Below are positions 50,127-58,340 of a stretch of 64,000 nt of DNA, in pieces. How positions within the stretch are numbered: position 1 is the first letter of the stretch; the number at the start of each line of letters is the position of its first letter. Source of the DNA: Chryseobacterium cucumeris. GTDB lineage: Bacteria; Bacteroidota; Bacteroidia; Flavobacteriales; Weeksellaceae. Location: contig NZ_LUVZ01000001.1 in NCBI RefSeq assembly GCF_001593385.1, forward strand, positions 1,240,001 through 1,304,000, given 5' to 3'. The translations under genes were made by a program, and so were the position numbers. Under the pieces are notes generated by a model. The model did not search any database. It saw only the letters and a program-made list of their open reading frames with translations, and was not told the DNA's origin.

Positions 50127-50209
50127 CACAATAACACACACCGATATTTCTATTTCTATTGAAGCTGTAAATATTATTCGTTGTCTGTAAAGAAAAAACG
50201 GGTATATTT

Positions 50210-50719
50210 ATGGCTTTAATTTTTTGGGACATGCTGATTAACAGTGAAAATGGAGTTATAGAGCTGGAAACCTTTGCTACCAGACTTTATAAAGGAATGA
50301 GTCTTGATCAGCTGAAACAGTCTGATTTTTATAAAGAAAAGTATCATGATCTGTGGGATGTAAAAACCGGATATTTTTGGTATTACTTTAAGCCTGTAGA
50401 AATAAAGGGATATCAGGTATCTTTCAGTCTGTGCTTTTTTAAAGATCATCTGGACATCATCCATATGAATACATGGGAAAACAGTGATGCCAAAGACTGG
50501 AATGAATGGACAGAGGAAAAAGAAATGAATATTTTCCGCCGGAATACTACTTTCCTGACCAAAGTCCTTGGAATATCACCCACCCAAAAAAAGAAAAAAC
50601 CTTATCCCGGCTGCACCTTCAGATTTCCCTGGGGAGATGTGTGGTCGGTTTACGACCCAAGAAGCGCCGCCAGCTTTATGGGAATCAATTTTAATGAAGA
50701 GGAAAACAAATTAAAATAA
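50210..50719 (+). CDS. Hypothetical soluble protein, 169 residues
   Basis: I do not recognise this 169-residue protein. It is rich in aromatic residues (GYFWYYFKPVEIKGYQVSFSLCFFKDHLDIIHMNTWENS) and looks like a mixed alpha/beta cytoplasmic fold without signal peptide. The C-terminal part has KKKKPYPGCTFRFPWGDVWSVYDPRSAASFMGINF, in which the GDVWSVYDPRS segment looks conserved and structural. Similar small proteins occur as immunity or toxin-partner proteins in flavobacteria, but I cannot place it. Met8 (50231) is an alternative start. The next gene begins 27 bp downstream. Confidence 0.6.
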   Translation: MALIFWDMLINSENGVIELETFATRLYKGMSLDQLKQSDFYKEKYHDLWDVKTGYFWYYFKPVEIKGYQVSFSLCFFKDHLDIIHMNTWENSDAKDWNEWTEEKEMNIFRRNTTFLTKVLGISPTQKKKKPYPGCTFRFPWGDVWSVYDPRSAASFMGINFNEEENKLK

Positions 50720-50746
50720 CTTATAACCAAAGAATAAGAGAACACT

Positions 50747-51286
50747 ATGTGCCGATATGCCATGATGGTTTACAAAGGTCATTATGCCTGTTTCAACTGC
50801 CAGAAAACATTCAAACGCCGCCACCTGAAAGATGTGGACCGGGATGCTCAGACCTCTGTGGAAGCCAAGTGTCCGGAATGTGGGAATCTGATGGCCAATA
50901 TGGGACTTGACTTTAAATCCCCGCCCAAAAATGATGATAAGCAATGGGCTCATATCCGGGATTTGTATACGGTTGGAATCACTTTTCATTCATGTGGATG
51001 CTCTGGTCCCGGATATATTCCCCAGGACCGGAAGGCCATTATTGATCATCTGGAAAAAGTTCGTTCAGAATACATGAAATCTCTGGTATTCTGGAGATAC
51101 CGCATAGAGCCTGAAAATAAAAAAGAACGCGAACTGGACTATCAGAAAAACAGCTCACACCTATGGGCCGTCAACCGTAATGCTTTCAAAGAAACAGTGA
51201 CCAATCAGGAAGGAATTAACTATTGGCTTAAAAGAATCAATGAAGTTGAGGAAAGACTCAATATCATCAAGGCTGATAAATCATAA
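50747..51286 (+). CDS. Zinc-ribbon hypothetical protein, 179 residues
   Basis: This 179-residue protein has two CxxC pairs, ACFNCQKTFKRR and EAKCPECGNLMANMG, about 36 residues apart, forming a likely zinc ribbon. A third group (FHSCGCSGPGYIPQD) may add ligands. The C-terminal half is helical and strongly charged (ENKKERELDYQKNSSHLWAVNRNAF...YWLKRINEVEERLNIIKA). It is cytoplasmic. It follows the 169-residue unknown by 27 bp and converges with a minus-strand gene 7 bp beyond. I know no function for it. Confidence 0.7.
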   Translation: MCRYAMMVYKGHYACFNCQKTFKRRHLKDVDRDAQTSVEAKCPECGNLMANMGLDFKSPPKNDDKQWAHIRDLYTVGITFHSCGCSGPGYIPQDRKAIIDHLEKVRSEYMKSLVFWRYRIEPENKKERELDYQKNSSHLWAVNRNAFKETVTNQEGINYWLKRINEVEERLNIIKADKS

Positions 51287-51293
51287 CGCTGCT

Positions 51294-51941
51294 CTAGTTT
51301 ACAAGCTTCAGAAGCCTTTTAAAATCCTCTTTGATTTTTTCCTCCTGCTCAGCGGGATAATCCGCACCGATACTAAATCCGCGTCCTGTAGTATTGGTGA
51401 TCATAATGATATTTCCGTTTTCAAAATAATTCCTGGTCATTGTAATCTTTGATTTTTTCAAATCAAAGGCTTCCGTGTCATTATTTTCTTTCATTGCTTT
51501 AGTGTCATAGAAAAGCGGTCGGTTATATTTATAATCTTTCTCGAAAACAAAAGAAAGCTGTCCGTTAAGAAGATAATATTCTGTCAGCTTCTGCCCGATT
51601 TCTCCATAATGTTTCGCAATTACCTTTTGCAGACCTTCATCTGTGTAATAAAATGTGGCCTCCCCGCCTTCTGCAGATTCTCCTTCAATATCTTTCTTTT
51701 TGACAGCAGTCCATTTTGTCACGGAATTGATTCTTTTAAAATTTGCCTGAATAGGTTTTATCCTATTTTTTAAACTCTTGTTTCCTGTTGTATCTTTCTC
51801 ATTGTATGCTTCTCCCTTCTTTACAGTATCCTGTGCTTGGATAGTGAAAAAAACAGGCGACTGATCTCCGGACTTCTGAGCATATGCAAAACTCAAACTG
51901 ATCAATATTATGCAAACTCCATGCAAGAATCTATTCTTCAT
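51294..51941 (-). CDS. Hypothetical exported protein, 215 residues
   Basis: An N-terminal signal peptide (FLHGVCIILISLSFAYAQ) precedes about 195 residues of beta-rich sequence containing SVTKWTAVKKKDIEGESAEGGEATFYYTDEGLQKVIAKHYGEIGQKLTEYYLLNGQLSFVFEKDYKYNRPLFY. This pattern of short strands with Tyr/Phe resembles the small periplasmic proteins that contain repeats of a YEDGKL type, but it is not assignable to a known family by eye. The gene is monocistronic, convergent with the zinc-ribbon gene. Confidence 0.65.
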   Translation of the reverse strand: MKNRFLHGVCIILISLSFAYAQKSGDQSPVFFTIQAQDTVKKGEAYNEKDTTGNKSLKNRIKPIQANFKRINSVTKWTAVKKKDIEGESAEGGEATFYYTDEGLQKVIAKHYGEIGQKLTEYYLLNGQLSFVFEKDYKYNRPLFYDTKAMKENNDTEAFDLKKSKITMTRNYFENGNIIMITNTTGRGFSIGADYPAEQEEKIKEDFKRLLKLVN

Positions 51942-52375
51942 ATTTTCTTTTTTATAGCTTTAAAATTAATAATAACTTTTGGTTGTACTGCATATAATGA
52001 AACCACAAAAGTTACAAATAACTGTTTTAGCTTTGAAAATCCTTATACCAGCTAAGATTCCTACAGAATGATACAATTGGAATGATTGTCTTACCATACA
52101 GTTTGCCACTCCGTAGAAATCCAGCCACATTAAACCAACAAGAAAAGCATCAACAAAAACTCCAATCCTGACCAGCACCACAATTGAAGACGTACAATTC
52201 CCATCCTCCGGAGAGGTGGCGAAAATTCAAAGAATTTTTGACGGGGTCGTTTTCGGGGTGGTTTCTTCACACCATCAGTTTCATGTCGTAATTCTACTAC
52301 AATTTTTAAAATTTAACCCCAAAAATTTATTTCCAACAGTGTTTTTTAATAGCTTTATCTGATAATTCACATTGG
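51942..52375. other. Non-coding spacer upstream of the LysM/PAAR operon
   Basis: The 434-bp divergent spacer holds the GGTGGC/GACGGGG repeat at 52210-52250. A minus-strand open frame (51966-52181) is present but shows neither a recognisable family nor a good start context. No promoter box of the TAnnTTTG form was found close to the operon start at 52376. Confidence 0.5.
52210..52250 (+). repeat. GGTGGC/TTTTTGACGGGG interspersed repeat, copy 2
   Basis: The 41-bp element GGAGAGGTGGC...GACGGGGTCGT is the plus-strand counterpart of 40726-40765. The 23-base core from AATTCAAAG to GACGGGG is identical in both. A GGGGTGGTTT extension follows here. Confidence 0.6.
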
Positions 52376-53398
52376 ATGGAAATTGATTTCTTACAATATC
52401 AGGTACGAAACGGAGACACGCTCACCTCCATCGCTTCCCGGCTGGGTATGACCGGTGAGGAGCTTAAGCTGTTTCATAATTCCCATTGCCCGAAAATGGA
52501 TAAAGTCTGGTTTGAAAACCTTAATGACGTTAAAAATATTTTTGTCCCTACTCATTTTAAAACAGAATCGCAGAAGGAAAATGAAAGGAATAACAGTCTT
52601 CCCGGCCAGTTCTCTGATTCCTTTTGGGCCCAAACTTATAGTATTAATGAGACTTTTGAAACCTCTTTCGAATCTTCAGTTAACATCGATTATACCATTG
52701 ATGTAAATCTCCGAAAAGACCAAAACACAGGTTTGTATATCCTTAGCTACAGTCAGAGAGACTTTAAATCAGGAGGAAATGAACCTGATGATAAGGTAAG
52801 CGGCCTTTCGATAGCCTGCATGAAAAGTATTATGCCGCTTGAATTTATTCTTAATGAACAAGGCAGGATAAAAGGATTGGCAGATCATAAAAAAATCACG
52901 GACACTTTTACCGGACAGCGTAAAGATCTTGAAGAGTTTTATGTAGGTGAAGTCGCTCGAAATTATATGGATTCTTTTGAAAGGAACATCAGCAATGAAG
53001 TGTTTTTATTACAGCAATTTCAGAGTACACTGCTGTTTCAGACTCTTTTTCCCAAAACAGACTGGTTCAGGAGAAAAATAAAGTGGACAGAATCTTTTTA
53101 TTTTGTACAAAATTCATTTCCGGTAGCCTGTGAAATTAAACCTGAACATAAAAATAAAGAAGAGGACTCTGTTTTAACTATTTTAAGCGGAAAAATCACT
53201 GAATTATGTACCTCACAGGAGATCATGCGCGGGATCAGGCTCAAAAAACCGGCTGCAAGACCGGCTTCAGGAAATATTGTATTAGAATACACCACTCACA
53301 CTAAAAATAAGAATCTTCTTCAGGCTAAAGCCTCGGTTCTACTCAGCCATGAAGAGGTATTGATACACCAACATCACATCAATATAACACAAGGATAA
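52376..53398 (+). CDS. LysM-domain protein, first gene of a putative effector operon
   Basis: The protein has 340 residues without signal peptide. A LysM domain is at residues 8-58 (YQVRNGDTLTSIASRLGMTG...IFVPTH) and carries an unusual HNSHCP insertion that is also present in the next gene product. The rest (about 85-340) is an uncharacterised alpha/beta region (VNIDYTIDVNLRKDQNTGLYILSYSQRDF; VGEVARNYMDSFERNISNEVFLLQQFQSTLLFQTLFP). It starts a tight operon with a LysM/PAAR-like protein one base away. Cytoplasmic LysM proteins in such contexts can be parts of contractile injection or type VI secretion particles (known from the general family); which role applies here is inference. Confidence 0.7.
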   Translation: MEIDFLQYQVRNGDTLTSIASRLGMTGEELKLFHNSHCPKMDKVWFENLNDVKNIFVPTHFKTESQKENERNNSLPGQFSDSFWAQTYSINETFETSFESSVNIDYTIDVNLRKDQNTGLYILSYSQRDFKSGGNEPDDKVSGLSIACMKSIMPLEFILNEQGRIKGLADHKKITDTFTGQRKDLEEFYVGEVARNYMDSFERNISNEVFLLQQFQSTLLFQTLFPKTDWFRRKIKWTESFYFVQNSFPVACEIKPEHKNKEEDSVLTILSGKITELCTSQEIMRGIRLKKPAARPASGNIVLEYTTHTKNKNLLQAKASVLLSHEEVLIHQHHINITQG

Positions 53399-53399
53399 T

Positions 53400-54251
53400 A
53401 TGAAAAATTATGTCACACAAAAAGGCGATACTTTCAGTTCTCTGGCCCGGCAGTTTAAGCTGAAAAATGAAGGTATTTTAAAAACTTACCATAATCTCCA
53501 CTGTCCGCCGGAAGATGTTATGCAGGAACCTGTTCCGGGAAAAACGATCTTGATTCCGGAAGATCCACAGCTCATGGCTGAAAAAATAGAACCTCAAAAT
53601 ATGGCTGCATCTTCTCAGGAGGAAGCTACAGAAAATGTAGGTTCTGATGAAGGAGATTCAACGGAAGAAACTCCACAAAATGAAGAGCAGTCATCCGGAA
53701 AAACGGAACAACAAAATGATAAAGAAGAAAAAGAAGATAAAAAAGAAGACAGTGGTTCCAGTCCTCATGAAGGAAAATATTTCATTGTGCAGAAAGGAAC
53801 CGTGCAATGTAATCAGGGATTTAAATTTCCAAAATTTAAAGTGACAAGCCATCAGAAACACTACTGGAATGATGAAGAAGGAAACGCTGATTACCTGGCC
53901 GTAACAGAGGATGATCTTCAGTTCGATCCTGCGGCACAGCCGTTTGGACAATGCAAGCTCAAGCCAAGTTCTGGAGGATATCTTCCGTGTGCTTATGCTC
54001 CAGCCGGAAAGTGGCAGAAGACGTATGAAAAAGTAAAAGTGATGGGGAAAAGCTGTCTTACGGAAATCTCAGAACTCATGTGCAGTACGGGAGGGAAAAT
54101 TACCATCCTTAAACACGGACAGCAAAGCGAAGTCGGTAAAAGCCAGGTTGCCAAAGCAACTACGCAGGAACAGCAGGTTTATAATCCCGTTGTGGATTTT
54201 GATGAATTCAAGGAAGATACAAGAGATACAGACCAACTTTATTATAGCTAA
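53400..54251 (+). CDS. LysM-DUF4280 PAAR-like protein
   Basis: The product has 283 residues. An N-terminal LysM domain is at residues 2-52 (YVTQKGDTFSSLARQFKLKNEG...ILIPED) with a HNLHCP insertion matching the preceding protein. A very acidic, low-complexity linker (about 65-120) follows. The DUF4280 PAAR-like domain comes at about 128-245 (GTVQCNQGFKFPKFKVTSHQKHYWNDE...QPFGQCKLKPSSGGYLPCAYAPAGKW...CLTEISELMCSTGGKITI). PAAR-like proteins cap the spike of type VI secretion systems and carry effectors. It starts one base after the previous stop codon, and the putative effector begins 3 bp after its own stop codon. Confidence 0.8.
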   Translation: MKNYVTQKGDTFSSLARQFKLKNEGILKTYHNLHCPPEDVMQEPVPGKTILIPEDPQLMAEKIEPQNMAASSQEEATENVGSDEGDSTEETPQNEEQSSGKTEQQNDKEEKEDKKEDSGSSPHEGKYFIVQKGTVQCNQGFKFPKFKVTSHQKHYWNDEEGNADYLAVTEDDLQFDPAAQPFGQCKLKPSSGGYLPCAYAPAGKWQKTYEKVKVMGKSCLTEISELMCSTGGKITILKHGQQSEVGKSQVAKATTQEQQVYNPVVDFDEFKEDTRDTDQLYYS

Positions 54252-54254
54252 GCC

Positions 54255-56948
54255 ATGACAGGAACTATTATCGGGAATCAGAATCCTCTGGTAGGAACAA
54301 CCTATACCTACGAGATAAAACCTTCAGGCCTTTCATTTGGTCTTAAAGGTGATTATGAATGGTATCTTTTTAAGAAACAAAAGAACGGAAGCTGGAAAGA
54401 CATCACCGGAAAGCCCAAGACTGGTGAAAAGGTAACATACAACTTCGGGGAAATAGCACTGGGAATAGAGTTTCAGATGAAAGTCTATGAAACTAAAAAA
54501 GGTATTTTACCTGGTCTTCCCTCCACCAGAGAACTGGCTGGCAGCTGCATATTAATTCCTACCAGCAACAAAGTTCCAAAGATTGATAAAGTAGTACTCT
54601 TCAACAGAGGAGCAAAAGACGTCAATAAAGCCAGCTACCGTGATACTCTTATTGCGCAGGCTCATTGTATTGCGATGTTTAATAAAGAGATTGAGTTTCA
54701 CCTTTGGGAAGATGACGCGCCTGGAAAAGGGCACGATGCCAGTATTAACAAAAACAACCGTCACACCCGCAGCTATAAGGCTCGCGTCAATGAAAAAGGA
54801 ATTGCAGAAGTGTCAATACCTCTGATGTCTGATGAAAAAATCCTTCGTCAGATGGCCAATCAGTTTCTGATGAAAGGTGACAGAAATGAAGGCGCCAATC
54901 ATGAATATTATGTTACAGCCACTTATTCAGGACAAATTCAGGGAGCCAGCCAGGTGAATGTAGCTGTAGCCAATCCGGATTATAAAGGCCAGCCTCAAAA
55001 CCAGCCAAAACCCAAGCCGCAACCTGAGAAACACACGCCAAAATTCCCGGTCGGACAAGGAGGTGGTCCCAAACAGCCGGATCCTAAAGGCAATATTATA
55101 GAAGCGGTTTTCATAGATGATAAAGGAAATGAACTTTCCAAAGTTGCTGTAGGAGATAAAGTAAGGGTAAGAATCCACTCCAAAAATATGGTGGGAAAAC
55201 ACATCCAATATGTAGTCTGGGAATATGATACCACTTCCAATGATGAAGTTTACAGAAGCGGAAATATTAAAATTCCTGCCGATGTATGTGATACTTCAGG
55301 ATTTGTCATTTCCAAAGATATTTTTGAAAAAGGAATAGACTCCCCTATCGGCGATCCGGATTCCGATACACAAAATTATTTCATCGAAATTATCTCCAAA
55401 GATCTTTCTGCAGAATCTCAGAAATTTGGGGTAAATTCGGAAGGCCTGATGCAGGTGGAGAAGGTGAAAAGTGCGGCGGGGGTGCAGAAGCAGCCGGAAC
55501 CTGAAGCTCCGAAAGATGGTAAATGCAGATCATGTCAAATATCATTAAGCACTAATGATTTGGATAAGTTTATGACAGCTGCAGGGCATGGTTCAATACT
55601 TAATAAAGCACCATATAATACAAGAATACCGGCATATATTAATAATTTAAATAAATATATGACTGATTTTGAAATTAATAATAACTGTTATAGGAGAGCA
55701 AATTTTCTAGGGCAGGTTGCTAAAGAAACTAAATTTTGGAGTTATAAAGAAGACTTTATATATCCACCAAGTAGATTAAAAAGTAAATTTAGTAACTTCA
55801 AAACAGAGATAGGTAAAAAGTATGCAGAAGAATGGGGTTATGGAAGTGACAAATCAGAAATTACAAAAGAAAGAGAAATAAAAATTGCAAACTGGGCATA
55901 TAGTAGAGGAGATAAAGCAAAAGATCTAGGAAATAATGTATGTCCAGAAAATGATTTACAAAACCCTGAACAAGATGGTTATAAGTTTAGGGGACGAGGA
56001 TTGATACAATTAACTGGAAGAAAAAATTATCAAGGATTTCAAGACTGGTATAATAAAAATTATACTAAAGTTGGATTAGCTCAACAAGATTTTATGAAAA
56101 ATCCAGACTTATTATTTAATTCAGAATACATTGTATTATCCGCAATATATTTTTGGATGAAAAATAATTTAAGTAATATTGCTGATAAAGGTATTGAAAA
56201 GGAAAATGTTAGAAAAATAAGTAATGTTATTAACTCTGGAGAAGATGACGCTACAAAAGCCATTAGATATGACTATGTAAAAGCAGCACATGCTATGCTA
56301 AGTGAAAAAGCATCTGACTGTCCATTTAAAACTAAAGGCGAACCACGAAAAAAATCTAATGAATGGCATGATCCTATAGATAATCCACAAATTACACTTC
56401 ACAATTTTAGCGGTGGCTATGATCCTGACTTTAGTTCTTTTGGTGGCCATAGGGGTAGGCCACATACAGGTCTGGATATTTTTGCAATTAATAAAAAAAC
56501 TAAAATATATGCTTGCTTAAAAGGTGAAATTGTATATAATGATGTTATTCCTGGTTATGGTAAAACTATTGTATTAAAAGTAGACAAGGATCTATTAGAG
56601 AAACATAAAAAAAATTATACATTAAAGTATGATAAAGAAGTAACAAAAGGAGATTTATATGACTCCGGAAAAGATCGATATATTTTATATGGTCATTTGA
56701 ATAGCTTTGAATTTAAAAGCAAAAATGTAGAACCTGGAGATGTAATCGCAATTTCAGGTGTAACTGGAGTTGCTGAAGGAACACATGGTCCACATTTACA
56801 CATTGAATTTTCAAGCAAAATGCTTCCACAGAAAGGAGATAATTATAAGTATAGATGCAATCCTTTACTATATATATCCCTTTCAAAAGAAGATCTACAA
56901 TTACAAAAACAATATAATAAAGCAAATAGAAGCACTGATAAAATATGA
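54255..56948 (+). CDS. Dual peptidoglycan hydrolase (GH19-like + M23) with N-terminal beta domains, putative secreted effector
   Basis: The protein has 897 residues without signal peptide. Two beta domains (about 1-85 and 95-235) are followed by a Pro/Lys/Gln-rich linker, a third beta domain (about 278-405) and a second linker (~410-425). The GH19 chitinase/lysozyme-like domain (about 430-690) has putative catalytic Glu491 in GQVAKETKFWSY and FRGRGLIQLTGRKNY from 578. The M23 (LytM) endopeptidase (about 715-875) has zinc ligands H737 and D741 in HTGLD, and HLH (847-849). One would cut the glycan strand, the other the peptide cross-link. GC drops sharply at about codon 420, where the enzymatic part begins. 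The next gene overlaps by 4 bp. Confidence 0.88.
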   Translation: MTGTIIGNQNPLVGTTYTYEIKPSGLSFGLKGDYEWYLFKKQKNGSWKDITGKPKTGEKVTYNFGEIALGIEFQMKVYETKKGILPGLPSTRELAGSCILIPTSNKVPKIDKVVLFNRGAKDVNKASYRDTLIAQAHCIAMFNKEIEFHLWEDDAPGKGHDASINKNNRHTRSYKARVNEKGIAEVSIPLMSDEKILRQMANQFLMKGDRNEGANHEYYVTATYSGQIQGASQVNVAVANPDYKGQPQNQPKPKPQPEKHTPKFPVGQGGGPKQPDPKGNIIEAVFIDDKGNELSKVAVGDKVRVRIHSKNMVGKHIQYVVWEYDTTSNDEVYRSGNIKIPADVCDTSGFVISKDIFEKGIDSPIGDPDSDTQNYFIEIISKDLSAESQKFGVNSEGLMQVEKVKSAAGVQKQPEPEAPKDGKCRSCQISLSTNDLDKFMTAAGHGSILNKAPYNTRIPAYINNLNKYMTDFEINNNCYRRANFLGQVAKETKFWSYKEDFIYPPSRLKSKFSNFKTEIGKKYAEEWGYGSDKSEITKEREIKIANWAYSRGDKAKDLGNNVCPENDLQNPEQDGYKFRGRGLIQLTGRKNYQGFQDWYNKNYTKVGLAQQDFMKNPDLLFNSEYIVLSAIYFWMKNNLSNIADKGIEKENVRKISNVINSGEDDATKAIRYDYVKAAHAMLSEKASDCPFKTKGEPRKKSNEWHDPIDNPQITLHNFSGGYDPDFSSFGGHRGRPHTGLDIFAINKKTKIYACLKGEIVYNDVIPGYGKTIVLKVDKDLLEKHKKNYTLKYDKEVTKGDLYDSGKDRYILYGHLNSFEFKSKNVEPGDVIAISGVTGVAEGTHGPHLHIEFSSKMLPQKGDNYKYRCNPLLYISLSKEDLQLQKQYNKANRSTDKI

Positions 56949-58279
56949 GAACCTTAATATTATTAATATTTTTCACTTTCGCTGTACATAATTGTAAAGA
57001 TTACAAAAGAGAAAAGATAGAAAGCAAAAAGACTATTATCCATGAAGAATTAACATTTTCCCCTGTTACAGAAATAAAAAAAGACTTTACTTTACAAGGA
57101 AAAAGTTATAAATATGAGTATAAATTTGACAAAAATATTATAAGGATAGCTGCCAAAAACTATGATGGAGGCTTTTACAATGAGGTCTATTCAAACAATT
57201 CTCTAATTGGCAAATTACAAAAGAATTCTTGGAGCTGTACTCCTTATTATTATAAAAATAAAAACCTTGGTCTGCTTTTCATTGAAGAAGGAGATGAGAG
57301 TGGTATTTGGGGATATAGTATTTTTTTAGTCAAAGAAAAAGAAATAAAAGAAGTTGGTTTTATTGATATTTCTTCAACCCAAGATTCACCGTTAAATAAA
57401 TTTTTAAGTTTTACTCAAGAAAATAACTTTATTATATTTAACTTTTTAGAGCCCCAGTTTTTTTCAAATCAAAAGACCATCAATAAATCTGATCAAACAG
57501 TTAAAATTGACTTAAGTACATTAAAAATCATTAAGAGCTCAAATAACAATACAAACAGCAATATTGCATTTTCTTTAAAAGATTATAATTATACTATAAA
57601 CTTCACAACAAAGTCAATTGTTCCAAAAACTGATGATGTTTATTTCGAAAACAATTTTCTGGTCATAAAGAAAACAGCCGAAGAAAATACCCCTCATAAT
57701 CTTCTTACTTATAAATATTATTTTGTATCAGCCTCCAATACTGTACAGTTAAGTAAGATAAACTTTTCTAAAGAAACCTATGTTGAACAGGATGATATCT
57801 GTAAATTATCATATACTTATTTACCTAATAACGATTCTACTTTTTCCCCTGAAGAGATAAATACATTTACAGAAAAAGATCTGGATATGTATATTAGGAA
57901 ATTGGATTTAAAACAAGCACTGGATATTGTCTCAAAGATTAATAAAGACTATCAGTGTACCTCATCATTAACTGAAAATGAAATCAATCAGCTTTTAAAA
58001 CAATATCCACTCAATGAAAAAACTGTAAATGATTATAATAATATAGCTTACTATCAGGAGCAAAATAAAGATTATAAAAGCTCCATTAGTATCCTTGATA
58101 AGATACTTTCTCAATATCCTGACAGGGTTGTTGCCTGGTTAAATTATGCAGATGCTAAATGGGGACTTAATAACAAACAAGAGTCAAAAGAAGCTTATAT
58201 AAAATATTATAATCTTATGAATAGCCAATCGAAAGATATGTCCAGAGTACCACAAAGAGTTAGAGACAGGATGAAGTAA
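56945..58279 (+). CDS. Putative lipoprotein with C-terminal TPR, candidate immunity protein 1
   Basis: The product has 444 residues. A signal ending in FAVHNC (Cys17) predicts a lipoprotein. The bulk (about 25-310) is beta-rich and Asn/Lys-rich, not assignable. The C-terminus (~355-440) has tetratricopeptide-like helices (YNNIAYYQEQNKDYKSSISILDKILSQYPDRVVAWLNYADAKWGLNNKQESKEAYIKYYN). Its ATG overlaps the stop codon of the effector gene (ATGA), so translation is coupled. A lipid-anchored envelope protein next to a peptidoglycan hydrolase is what immunity proteins look like. The base composition is as AT-rich as the 3' half of the effector gene, suggesting joint acquisition. Confidence 0.7.
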   Translation: MRTLILLIFFTFAVHNCKDYKREKIESKKTIIHEELTFSPVTEIKKDFTLQGKSYKYEYKFDKNIIRIAAKNYDGGFYNEVYSNNSLIGKLQKNSWSCTPYYYKNKNLGLLFIEEGDESGIWGYSIFLVKEKEIKEVGFIDISSTQDSPLNKFLSFTQENNFIIFNFLEPQFFSNQKTINKSDQTVKIDLSTLKIIKSSNNNTNSNIAFSLKDYNYTINFTTKSIVPKTDDVYFENNFLVIKKTAEENTPHNLLTYKYYFVSASNTVQLSKINFSKETYVEQDDICKLSYTYLPNNDSTFSPEEINTFTEKDLDMYIRKLDLKQALDIVSKINKDYQCTSSLTENEINQLLKQYPLNEKTVNDYNNIAYYQEQNKDYKSSISILDKILSQYPDRVVAWLNYADAKWGLNNKQESKEAYIKYYNLMNSQSKDMSRVPQRVRDRMK

Positions 58280-58340
58280 AAGCACTGAATGGAATAAAGA
58301 AATTAAGCCTACTGATTTTAAAACCTTCAAAGTAAATTTA

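Noticed and set aside
51966..52181. Minus-strand open frame of 71 codons in the spacer upstream of the effector operon
   Set aside because: No recognisable family, no promoter box, cysteine-rich and irregular composition; more likely a chance frame. It remains a weak possibility.
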